From NCBI RefSeq assembly GCF_030315975.1, contig NZ_JASXSZ010000001.1:558001-622000 (forward strand): a DNA stretch of 64,000 nt. Reading direction: 5' to 3'. Of this stretch, positions 42,621 to 50,300 are shown one piece after another. The stretch comes from Microbacterium candidum (GTDB taxonomy: Bacteria > Actinomycetota > Actinomycetes > Actinomycetales > Microbacteriaceae). The translations under genes and the position numbers were made by a program. The notes below the pieces were generated by a model, which worked only from the letters and a program-made list of their open reading frames with translations, made no database searches and was not told where the DNA came from. Positions within the stretch are counted from its first letter, which is position 1. The number at the start of each line of letters is the position of its first letter.

Positions 42621-44087
42621 GTGCTGACGATCACGTTCTCTGCGACGTGGTGGCTCGTACTCGTCTTCATCTTCGACGTCGTCGTGCGCATCGCCGCGAT
42701 CATCATCGTGCCGCGCAACCGCCGACCGACCGCCGCGACGGCGTGGTTGCTGGCGATCTACTTCATCCCGCTCCTCGGGGTGCTGCTCTTCCTGCTGATC
42801 GGCAACCCGCGACTGCCGCGCAAGCGCCGCCGCAAACAGAAGCTCATCAACGAGAACATCCGGGAGATCAGCGAAGACCTCGCCTTCGGCACGCTGCGCC
42901 CGCACGCGCCCGAGTGGTTCACCTCGATCGTGACGCTGAACCGCACGCTCGGCGCGATGCCGCTCACTGGCGACAACGCCGCGCACCTCATCTCGGACTA
43001 CCAGGAGAGCCTCGACGCCATGGCCGACGCCATCGGTGCGGCGGAGCGCTTCGTGCACTGCGAGTTCTACATCCTGCAGGCGGACGCATCCACCGAGGGA
43101 TTCTTCCGAGCGCTCGAGGATGCCGCGGCCCGCGGCGTGCAGGTGCGCGTGCTGCTCGACCACTGGGCCAACCGCGGCAAGCCCTACTATCGGCAGACCC
43201 TGAAGCGCCTCACGGACATGGGCGCGGAATGGCACCTGATGCTTCCGGTGCAGCCGCTCAAGGGCCGATACCAGCGTCCAGACCTCCGCAACCACCGCAA
43301 GCTCCTGGTCGTCGACGGGGTCGTCGCCTTCATGGGCTCGCAGAACATCACCGACTCGACGTACAACCTGAAGAAGAACATCAAGCGCGGCCTGCACTGG
43401 GTCGACCTCATGGCGCGGCTCGAGGGCCCGGTCGTGGCATCCGTCGACGCGGTGTTTCTGAGCGACTGGTACAGCGAGACCGATCAGGTCCTCGACGACG
43501 AGCGGGGTCTCTTCTCGATCCACACCGGGCCGGGCGACCTGGACTGCCAGATCGTGCCCTCCGGACCGGGGTTCGAGTTCGAGAACAACCTGCGACTGTT
43601 CCTCGGGCTGCTGTACTCGGCGCAGCGGAAGATCATCGTGGTGAGCCCGTACTTCGTCCCCGACGAGGCGCTGCTGCTGGCCATCACCACCGCGTGCCAC
43701 CGCGGGCTGCAGGTGGAGCTCTTCGTCTCCGAGGAGGGCGACCAGGCGATCGTCTATCACGCGCAGCGGTCGTACTACGAGACGCTGCTGCGGGCGGGCG
43801 TGAAGATCTGGATGTACAAGAAGCCCTACATCCTGCACTCGAAGTCGATGTCGATCGACGACGAGATCGCCATCTTCGGCTCGAGCAACATGGACATGCG
43901 CTCGTTCGGTCTCAACATGGAGATCTCGATGCTCGTGCGCGGCGAGGAGTTCGTCGAGGAGCTGCGAGGCGTCGAGGACAAGTACCGGAACCTCAGCCGC
44001 GAACTCACGCTCGACGAATGGATGCAGCAGCCGCTGCGCTCGACGGTGCTCGACAACCTCGCACGGCTCACGAGCGCACTGCAGTGA
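42621..44087 (+). CDS. cls: Cardiolipin synthase
   Basis: 488 residues from the GTG at 42621 behind GGGAGG. Two N-terminal helices (about 5-28 and 35-57) anchor the enzyme, and two phospholipase-D motifs follow: HRKLLVVDG (His225) and HSKSMSIDD (His406). The first is followed by GSQNITDSTY, the second by GSSNMDMRS. It joins two phosphatidylglycerols, or PG and a related phosphatidyl donor, to form cardiolipin at the membrane. The C-terminus is typical of ClsA-type enzymes. Confidence 0.93.
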   Translation: MLTITFSATWWLVLVFIFDVVVRIAAIIIVPRNRRPTAATAWLLAIYFIPLLGVLLFLLIGNPRLPRKRRRKQKLINENIREISEDLAFGTLRPHAPEWFTSIVTLNRTLGAMPLTGDNAAHLISDYQESLDAMADAIGAAERFVHCEFYILQADASTEGFFRALEDAAARGVQVRVLLDHWANRGKPYYRQTLKRLTDMGAEWHLMLPVQPLKGRYQRPDLRNHRKLLVVDGVVAFMGSQNITDSTYNLKKNIKRGLHWVDLMARLEGPVVASVDAVFLSDWYSETDQVLDDERGLFSIHTGPGDLDCQIVPSGPGFEFENNLRLFLGLLYSAQRKIIVVSPYFVPDEALLLAITTACHRGLQVELFVSEEGDQAIVYHAQRSYYETLLRAGVKIWMYKKPYILHSKSMSIDDEIAIFGSSNMDMRSFGLNMEISMLVRGEEFVEELRGVEDKYRNLSRELTLDEWMQQPLRSTVLDNLARLTSALQ

Positions 44088-44090
44088 GGC

Positions 44091-45317
44091 TCATCGTCGG
44101 TCCTGTGGATCGAACTGCCGGGCCGCCAACTCTCTGACCATCGGCAGGTTCGCCTCGACCCGTTGGCGGACCGCGGCGTCCGACAGCGCGCGCCCCAAGA
44201 GCACCCGGACGGCTTCCGTCACGCCGTGGCCGGGATCCAGCCCGAACTCGTCGAGTTCGAACATGTGGAGAAGGCCCTCGACCTTGTCGCGCGTGCGTAG
44301 GACGATGGCCGGCGTGCCTGCGCCCAGGGCGTGGATGGCGAGGTGCATCCGTCCCGTGATGACGGCATCCGCGCGACCGGCGATCCAGCGCACCTCGGCC
44401 GGGCGCAGCAGTCGGTCGATGAGTGTGACGCCTGAGCTCGAGCGCACCTGGGCGAGCGTAGCGCGGCAGACGTCGAGGTCGTCGTCAGCCGCCCGAATGG
44501 TGTGCGGCAAAAGGATGACGTGGCCCCCATCCGCGACGACCTCGTCGATCAGCGCGGCGAATTCCTCCTTCAGATCGAACTGCCGGTTGATCAGCCCGCT
44601 CATGTTCAGAATGACGGTACGGGAGGATGTCGGTGCCAGCCGAAGCTCTGAATCGGGCAGAGGGACCGTCGACGTCATCGTGAAGGCGAGGTCGGCGCTG
44701 AGTCCGGCGGAGATGCGCGCCTGCCGGAGGCGGGCGAGTGTCTCCGGATCGCGCGCGAACAGGTGAGCTCGGCGGGATGCCCGCCGGAGGGCGCCGCGCG
44801 CGGCCGGATCGGGAGAGCGTCCCCAGCTGAAGCCGAGCACCCTCGACGGCACGCCGCACTGCGCGGCGAGATTCAGCAGTTCTGAGCGCGTGACGGCTTC
44901 GGAGCGGTTGTATCCGCCGTCCATGATGTCCGCACCGATGACGCTGAAGGTGCGCGCCTCTCGCAGCACCTCGACGAACGCTTGCAACTCGGGGAGACGG
45001 CCCCGGTAGGTGCCTGCGCTGAGGAGGGGAGTCAGCAGAACGCGCACCCGTTCCGCCTCATGCGGCGGCACCGTGTAGGAAGCGTGATTCGGTATCGCCG
45101 CCACGATCGGACCGTCGACATGCGCCAAGTAGGCCTCGAACATCGCCTGGTCGCCGATGTTGCCGCCGCCTGCGGGCAGCATCACGACGTGCACGCGACG
45201 CGGGCGACGATGGCGCGGCGTGGTCGCACGTGCCGCCGCGAACCATGCGGCGTTGGCGACCCGCTGGCCGGCGGAACTGAAGAACGCTCGGCGGATCAGC
45301 CCGCGGGCGGTGGTCAT
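44091..45317 (-). CDS. Polysaccharide pyruvyl transferase family protein
   Basis: 408 residues from the ATG at 45317. The N-terminal PAGGGNIGDQAMFEAY (48-63) and the late TGRMHLAIHALGAGTPAIVL match the PF04230 pyruvyltransferase family, in which the His-containing segment is active. Such enzymes add ketal pyruvate from PEP to a sugar of an exopolysaccharide, giving it negative charge. It marks the start of the polysaccharide locus and is divergent from the first GT4 gene. It ends three bases from the convergent cls gene. Confidence 0.87.
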   Translation of the reverse strand: MTTARGLIRRAFFSSAGQRVANAAWFAAARATTPRHRRPRRVHVVMLPAGGGNIGDQAMFEAYLAHVDGPIVAAIPNHASYTVPPHEAERVRVLLTPLLSAGTYRGRLPELQAFVEVLREARTFSVIGADIMDGGYNRSEAVTRSELLNLAAQCGVPSRVLGFSWGRSPDPAARGALRRASRRAHLFARDPETLARLRQARISAGLSADLAFTMTSTVPLPDSELRLAPTSSRTVILNMSGLINRQFDLKEEFAALIDEVVADGGHVILLPHTIRAADDDLDVCRATLAQVRSSSGVTLIDRLLRPAEVRWIAGRADAVITGRMHLAIHALGAGTPAIVLRTRDKVEGLLHMFELDEFGLDPGHGVTEAVRVLLGRALSDAAVRQRVEANLPMVRELAARQFDPQDRR

Positions 45318-45422
45318 CTCATCCGCCGAGGAGCGGCCGGGTCGCCCGACGGTGAACGCACAGGCGAGATCGGCTGCATGGTTCCTCCGCGATGAGCATA
45401 CGGAATGCGGGTGCTCCGGCCC

Positions 45423-45428
45423 TAACAT
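45423..45428 (+). promoter_or_regulatory. -10 box of the first polysaccharide GT4 gene (leaderless)
   Basis: TAACAT, six bases before the GTG at 45435. Confidence 0.45.
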
Positions 45429-45434
45429 GCCGAT

Positions 45435-46664
45435 GTGAGGGTTGTCAGCTTCTCGCTCGTCGTCCCGTATGTCGGGATCCCGCACGCTGGGGGAGAGCTC
45501 TATCTACGGCACCTGACTGTTCTCGAGGAACTGGGGCACAGCGTGACCGTCGTCGCGCCGTCGACCGAGTTGAACAGGCGTGCAGCCGACCGACCAGGCG
45601 CGCCCCCGTCGCTGATCCTCGTCCATCCCGACCGGATGCGGCCGTCGGCGGATGCGATCTGGGCTCTGGCACGCCCCGACGCCATCAGGCCGAGCATGCG
45701 GCGCGCGTTTCGCGCTGATACCGCCGTGCGTGACGCCGTGGATGCTGCGGACGTCGTCGAAGCCCAATGGGCCGAGATGGCCTTCGCTCTGGGAAGCAGG
45801 CATCGGACGCAGGGAAGCGTGCTCGTGGTGCACGATATCCCCGCCCAGCGCGAGTGGCGCTGGCTGCAGGCGGCGTGGCGGCAGCGTTCGCCGCGGAAAC
45901 TCATCTGGCGATCTTGGCGGACAGCGGTCGTCTCGGTCACCCAGATTCCGGCGTTGCGCGCCGCGGACATCACGTTGGTCCTCAGCGAGAAGGACGCAGC
46001 GCTCGCCGCACGCTCGACGCGGGCGTCTCGCATCTCGGTCATCGACCCCGTGATCTGGCTCGGAAGCGATGAGAGCGCGAGAGAGGATGTCGCGAAAGTC
46101 GCGCTGTTCGTCGCCTCATTCGGTCGCAGGGAGAACGCGGAGGCCGCCGTGTGGCTCCTGGACGACGTGTGGCCGCTGGTTCGCGCAGAGCATCCGGACG
46201 CGGAGCTCGTCCTCGCCGGACATGGTCCGCCCCGTCATCTGGTCGACCTCGCGGCGCGCACCCCTGGCGTGACCGTCACCGGGTTCGTCGACTCGCTCGA
46301 TCCGTATTACGCGAGCGCCCGCGTCGTCCTGGTCCCGCTGCGGTCTGGAGCCGGTGTGAAGCTCAAGACCATCGAGGCGCTCGTGCGCGGGAAGCGCATC
46401 GTCGCGACATCCATCGGCGCGGAGGGGGTCATCGATGTAACAGGTTCGCATCCGTTCGCAGTCGTCGATGATGCACGGAGGTTCGCTCGCGAGACCGCGC
46501 TGGCACTGAGAACACCCGGCGGGGCGGATCCGCTGATCACGGAATGGGCGCGTGCGCGCTACGGGCGTGAGCAGTATCGGGCGGCCCTGGAACGCACACT
46601 TTCGACGATCATCGCCGGACGTCCTCCGGGCGACCGCATTCGTGGAGATTCTGTGAGTCGTTAG
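45435..46664 (+). CDS. Glycosyltransferase, GT4-like (GT-B fold)
   Basis: 409 residues from the GTG at 45435. The N-terminal half binds the acceptor (VPYVGIPHAGGELYLRHL). The C-terminal half has the donor-binding LVLAGHGPP, GFVDSLDPYYASARVVLVPL and GAGVKLKTIEALVRGKRIVAT, in which the ExG-type loop is replaced by a GVKLKTIEA pattern. Sugar and linkage cannot be assigned. It probably heads an operon with the nucleotidyltransferase and PqqD genes, although the nucleotidyltransferase has its own -10 box overlapping this gene's stop. Confidence 0.87.
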   Translation: MRVVSFSLVVPYVGIPHAGGELYLRHLTVLEELGHSVTVVAPSTELNRRAADRPGAPPSLILVHPDRMRPSADAIWALARPDAIRPSMRRAFRADTAVRDAVDAADVVEAQWAEMAFALGSRHRTQGSVLVVHDIPAQREWRWLQAAWRQRSPRKLIWRSWRTAVVSVTQIPALRAADITLVLSEKDAALAARSTRASRISVIDPVIWLGSDESAREDVAKVALFVASFGRRENAEAAVWLLDDVWPLVRAEHPDAELVLAGHGPPRHLVDLAARTPGVTVTGFVDSLDPYYASARVVLVPLRSGAGVKLKTIEALVRGKRIVATSIGAEGVIDVTGSHPFAVVDDARRFARETALALRTPGGADPLITEWARARYGREQYRAALERTLSTIIAGRPPGDRIRGDSVSR

Positions 46665-46667
46665 GCT
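46662..46667 (+). promoter_or_regulatory. -10 box of the nucleotidyltransferase gene (leaderless)
   Basis: TAGGCT begins with the TAG stop of the GT4 gene and lies six bases before the GTG at 46674. Confidence 0.5.
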
Positions 46668-46673
46668 GGCCCG

Positions 46674-47522
46674 GTGGACGATGCGCCCGGGGTCAGCATC
46701 CCGCTCGACGTGCGCGTCGCGCTCGCCCGCCCAGCGATCCAGGTGATCGCCGACGATGTGGGTGCGGACATCCTTCACATCAAAGGGGATGCCGTCGACC
46801 CGCGTCTGCGTGCGGTCGCGATGACCGGCACCGACGTCGATGCGCTGGTGCGGCCGAGCCACGTCGCGCGGCTCGACACGGCGCTGCGCGCCCATGAGTG
46901 GACGGTGTACAGCACGTTCACGTACGGTTCGCCGTTCGGGCATGCGCAGACGTATCACCATCCGATGTGGGGCTATTTCGATCTTCACCGGCTGTTCCCC
47001 GGCGTTCGGCGCGAGCCTTCTGTCGCGTTCGATCTCATGTGGACCGGACGGCAGGAGGTCGAGCTGCCGGGCGCCCGTGCATCCACACCGTCGCTCGAGA
47101 TGCAGGCGACACTTCTCGTGTTGAACTCCGCCCGGAACGGCGCCGACGACCCGGTCGGGCGGTGGGTGGATGATCCAGGCATCGACAGGGAGACTGTGCA
47201 GGGGTGCGTGGATGCGCTGCAGGCGCGGACGGCGTTCGCGGCGGCATCCGGATGCCTCGAGAGCCGTCGGGGAGCGTCGGACTACCGGCTGTGGAAGGTC
47301 ATCACGGAAGGCGGGACGCGCTCGCAGGAATGGTGGGCGCGCGTTCGTGCCGCTCCGTCCCTGAACGAGGCGGTGCGGATCGCGGCGCGTGCGCCGCTCG
47401 TCAACGTCGAGCAGCTCGAGCACGACTTCGGCCGTCGACCGTCGCGGTCCGAGATCGCGGCGGCCTTCTTCGCACGAACGTCGCGTGCTCTGCGCGAGGC
47501 GAAGGAAGGGCGCGGAAAGTGA
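46674..47522 (+). CDS. Nucleotidyltransferase-like protein (PF14907 type)
   Basis: 282 residues from the GTG at 46674. The N-terminal ADILHIKGDAVDPRLR and MTGTDVDALVRPSHV (about 31-64) match the LKG...DxDLLV pattern of the PF14907 family (NTP_transf_5), with the acidic pair Asp54/Asp56 as probable metal ligands. A helical C-terminal half follows. Relatives occur in lasso-peptide and related peptide-modification clusters and in some exopolysaccharide loci. The stop overlaps the PqqD-like gene (GTGA), so the two proteins are made together. The substrate is unknown. Confidence 0.8.
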   Translation: MDDAPGVSIPLDVRVALARPAIQVIADDVGADILHIKGDAVDPRLRAVAMTGTDVDALVRPSHVARLDTALRAHEWTVYSTFTYGSPFGHAQTYHHPMWGYFDLHRLFPGVRREPSVAFDLMWTGRQEVELPGARASTPSLEMQATLLVLNSARNGADDPVGRWVDDPGIDRETVQGCVDALQARTAFAAASGCLESRRGASDYRLWKVITEGGTRSQEWWARVRAAPSLNEAVRIAARAPLVNVEQLEHDFGRRPSRSEIAAAFFARTSRALREAKEGRGK

Positions 47523-47788
47523 CGGGGTATGAGGTCGCCCCGCGGGTCGCCGTGGTCGAGCGCGGCGATGATCTGTTCGTCACCCGCCTGCCAGACGGTC
47601 CGATAGTCCGGTTGGACGGAACGGCCGCGGTCGTCTGGCGCGAAGCGCTCTCCGACTCGGAAGGAGACATCGTCGACCGCGTCGCGCTCCGGGTAGGCGC
47701 GCGCTCCTCCGACATCGCGATGGACGTCGGCGCGTTCCTCTCGACCCTGGTCGGCCGGCACCTTCTGGAGCCGCCGCCCGGAGGGTGA
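47519..47788 (+). CDS. PqqD-like peptide-binding protein
   Basis: 89 residues from the GTG at 47519. The pattern (VAPRVAVVERGDDLFVTRL, PIVRLDGTAAVVWREAL, then a helical DVGAFLSTLVGRHLLEPP) is that of PqqD, the RiPP recognition element that binds leader peptides in PQQ, lasso and other peptide pathways. There is no adjacent radical-SAM enzyme, asparagine synthetase or leader-peptide gene. The C-terminus of the HPr-kinase-like protein nearby has the same layout, so two PqqD-like modules serve this locus. Confidence 0.83.
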   Translation: MTGYEVAPRVAVVERGDDLFVTRLPDGPIVRLDGTAAVVWREALSDSEGDIVDRVALRVGARSSDIAMDVGAFLSTLVGRHLLEPPPGG

Positions 47789-47827
47789 TACTAGAGGGGT
47801 CGGATCGGCCGAGGGGAGGGCCACTCC

Positions 47828-49159
47828 ATGCGCACGGACGTCTGGTTCGCTCGCCTCGCCGAATGGTGGGCGGGTGCGTGGCGCTGGATGCTGATGGCGG
47901 CCGGGGCCGTCGTCGCGGTCTACATTCTGCTGACGCGTGTCCCGGACCAGAGCTTCGTCACGAGCATCGCGCTCGCAGGGCTCGTCATCGCGGCGGCGCT
48001 CACAGCGCGGACATCGCTCGCGATCGCGCTGATGGCCGTGCCCGCCTTGTTCATTCCGTTGCGCGCGGGCCTCGGCGGTGCCGACCTGTCGGTGTCCGAT
48101 CTCGCACTCGCCGCGGCATTCGGCACCGCCATACTGCTCGGGAACAGAAACTACAGCCGTCCGTTGCGCGCGATGCTCTGGCTCGATCTCGTCTACCAGT
48201 TCGCAACGCTGCTCACGGTCATCGTGGTGCCCTACACGGCGAATACGGTCGAATGGTTCCATGCGTGGCTTCTTGTATCGGGCGCGTTGATCGCGGGATG
48301 GGCGCTCGGCCGCGGAGGCTATGCGCGGCTGGCCTTCCTCCTGATGATCTGGGCGGGCTGCGTCATCGCAGTCGGCACCGTCATCGGAGGGCTCGTCCAG
48401 TACGTGCATGGAGACTTCGGCCCGGTCTACCCGTCATGGCCCTTCGGCATGCAGAAGAACTTCGCCGGCACCGTCATGGCGTTCGTCGCGTTGATCGCCT
48501 ACGCGAACCCGGCATGGATGGCGCTGTCCATCGGCTGGGCGCGGTTCACCTTCTGGTTCCTGTGCATAGGGATCGTGATGACGCAGTCCAGACAGGCGCT
48601 CGCGGGACTCATCGTCGCCATCGTCATCATCGCGCTGCGGAAGAGCGCCGGCGGAGTCCGTCACTCCCGCTTCATCCTGCTCCTCCTGATTCCAGGCGTC
48701 TGGATGATCGTGTCGATGGTGCTCGACCAGATCAGCTCCGACAACGTCTTCAACTCCGTCCATCAGCGTTTCGAGTGGCTGCGCGCGATGTACGGGTACT
48801 GGAAGGAGGCGCCCGTCTTCGGCCACGGGCTGCGGTTCTGGACGCAAGGCGGTTGGGCGGACTTCCAGCCCCCGCAGGCGGAGATCGAGGTGCTCGTGTC
48901 GGTCGGCGCGGTCGGCCTGCTCGCCTTCCTCGTCATGTGGGTGGGCATGCTGATCGTCCTGTGGCGTGTCGATCCGGTCTACGGGACACTGGCGTTCGCC
49001 GCGATCCTCAGCCGGCTGGTGCAGGCGCAGTTCGATCTCTTCTGGGTGGCGGCGGCCGTATCGATACCCTTCGTCATCGCGGGCATCTGTCTCGGGGCGC
49101 AGGCGCTGCAGAGGACACGGGACGAAGAGCTGCTGAAGGCGGAGGCGGCGCTCGTCTGA
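47828..49159 (+). CDS. O-antigen ligase/polymerase family membrane protein (Wzy-like)
   Basis: 443 residues with about eleven hydrophobic helices. The periplasm-facing segment with PSWPFGMQKNFAGTVMAF and the TQSRQALAGLIVAI motif matches the O-antigen ligase/Wzy family, as does the loop FEWLRAMYGYWKEAPVFGHG. It should polymerise or transfer lipid-linked sugar chains outside the membrane. It lies 39 bases after the PqqD-like gene and ends one base before the stop of the convergent kinase-like gene. Confidence 0.86.
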   Translation: MRTDVWFARLAEWWAGAWRWMLMAAGAVVAVYILLTRVPDQSFVTSIALAGLVIAAALTARTSLAIALMAVPALFIPLRAGLGGADLSVSDLALAAAFGTAILLGNRNYSRPLRAMLWLDLVYQFATLLTVIVVPYTANTVEWFHAWLLVSGALIAGWALGRGGYARLAFLLMIWAGCVIAVGTVIGGLVQYVHGDFGPVYPSWPFGMQKNFAGTVMAFVALIAYANPAWMALSIGWARFTFWFLCIGIVMTQSRQALAGLIVAIVIIALRKSAGGVRHSRFILLLLIPGVWMIVSMVLDQISSDNVFNSVHQRFEWLRAMYGYWKEAPVFGHGLRFWTQGGWADFQPPQAEIEVLVSVGAVGLLAFLVMWVGMLIVLWRVDPVYGTLAFAAILSRLVQAQFDLFWVAAAVSIPFVIAGICLGAQALQRTRDEELLKAEAALV

Positions 49160-49160
49160 G

Positions 49161-50255
49161 TCAGTCGCGGATCAGCAGGCCTGCCTCCGCGAGTGCAATG
49201 AGTCGCCGTTCGACCTCGGCCCCCGCATCCACGCCCTCCGGGGGCGGGTCCAGCCGGGTCACGCGTGCAACGAGATCTGCGCGAGACGCACCGTCCGCCG
49301 ACTCCCACAGCTCCGGTCCGAGGCCATCGAGGATGACGACCCGCTCACCGTCATGGATCGCCAGACGCTGGCCGATCCGCACCGCGTCGTGGAAGGGCGC
49401 ACGTCGGTAGATGCCGTCCTGTCGAGGCGATTCAGCAGCGACAGGCGTGACGACCTCCACATCCTCACGCGGAGGGGTTGCGAGAGCCAGGAGTTCCGGG
49501 AGAAGCGCGGGCAGCTGACCGGCCTCGCTGTAGATGACCCGCCGCACGCCGCCCGTGCGCTGGATCACATCGACGAGGTCGCCGAGCGGCCGTGGCATGG
49601 CGATCAACGAGCTCGTCTCAGGGACGATCAGCCCGATCGCCTCCGACAACTCCACATTCTCGACGTACGCCTCGACGATATCGGGGCGGCGTTCGAGGAG
49701 CGCCAGCGCGCCGAGACGGAGCGGTGAGTCCGGCAGAGATTGCATTCCCAACCCGGCGGGATCGATCGAGCGCTTCGGTGGCGGTCCCGAGAGGACGGAC
49801 AGCGGTTTGGGGTACGGAATGACGGAGAGGTCGGGGAGGACCGCCAATGTCTCGTCGGTGACATAGCCCGCCGCTTGAGCGAGCGCTCTCGAGGCAGTGG
49901 TCTTGCCGCGTCCGCTCGGACCGACGAAGCCGATCACGCGACCGTCGTCGAAGGCGATGGCGGCTGCATGGAGGAGCAGCGCTCGGCCGCGAAGACCTCT
50001 GATTCCTTCCAACGTCAGCGCGGTCGCCAGATACTGTGCCGCGTGATCGACATCGGTCGCGCGCACGATCGTCGTGCCGGTCGCAGAGGCCTCTGATTCG
50101 CCGATCACGACACGGATCGTCGCGTCTGGTCGCCCATCCGCCCCGAGAGCGACCCAGGGGGACCTCAAGGCCGAGGCGCCGTCGTCTCCCAGCGTCGCGT
50201 CGAACTCGATGCGTATGATCGAATCGAGCACACGTATCGTGAACGCGGCAGACAT
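49161..50255 (-). CDS. HPr-kinase-like ATPase fused to a PqqD-like domain
   Basis: 364 residues from the ATG at 50255. A central P-loop GPSGRGKTT (112-120) follows LLLHAAAIAF, and YVTDETLAVL (131-140) supplies the acidic residues, as in HprK-related serine kinases of peptide clusters. The last 85 residues (from about 280) read as a PqqD-like fold: GQRLAIHDGERVVILDGLGP, ELWE, and a final helix ending GLLIRD. HprK-like kinases of lasso clusters phosphorylate a peptide, whereas classic HprK acts on the carrier protein HPr. It has its own promoter and faces the rest of the trio. The substrate is unknown. Confidence 0.82.
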   Translation of the reverse strand: MSAAFTIRVLDSIIRIEFDATLGDDGASALRSPWVALGADGRPDATIRVVIGESEASATGTTIVRATDVDHAAQYLATALTLEGIRGLRGRALLLHAAAIAFDDGRVIGFVGPSGRGKTTASRALAQAAGYVTDETLAVLPDLSVIPYPKPLSVLSGPPPKRSIDPAGLGMQSLPDSPLRLGALALLERRPDIVEAYVENVELSEAIGLIVPETSSLIAMPRPLGDLVDVIQRTGGVRRVIYSEAGQLPALLPELLALATPPREDVEVVTPVAAESPRQDGIYRRAPFHDAVRIGQRLAIHDGERVVILDGLGPELWESADGASRADLVARVTRLDPPPEGVDAGAEVERRLIALAEAGLLIRD

Positions 50256-50261
50256 ACCGTG

Positions 50262-50267
50262 AGCCTA
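50262..50267 (-). promoter_or_regulatory. -10 box of the HPr-kinase-like gene (leaderless)
   Basis: TAGGCT on the minus strand, six bases before the ATG at 50255, within the 45-base gap to the divergent BY-kinase gene. Confidence 0.5.
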
Positions 50268-50300
50268 CTTGGCTGAGGGTACCGGGCCGTTGGGGGACTG

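Noticed and set aside
46674..50255. Lasso-peptide biosynthetic cluster
   Set aside because: No asparagine-synthetase-like cyclase, no transglutaminase-like protease and no precursor gene are present; only the accessory-type genes occur.
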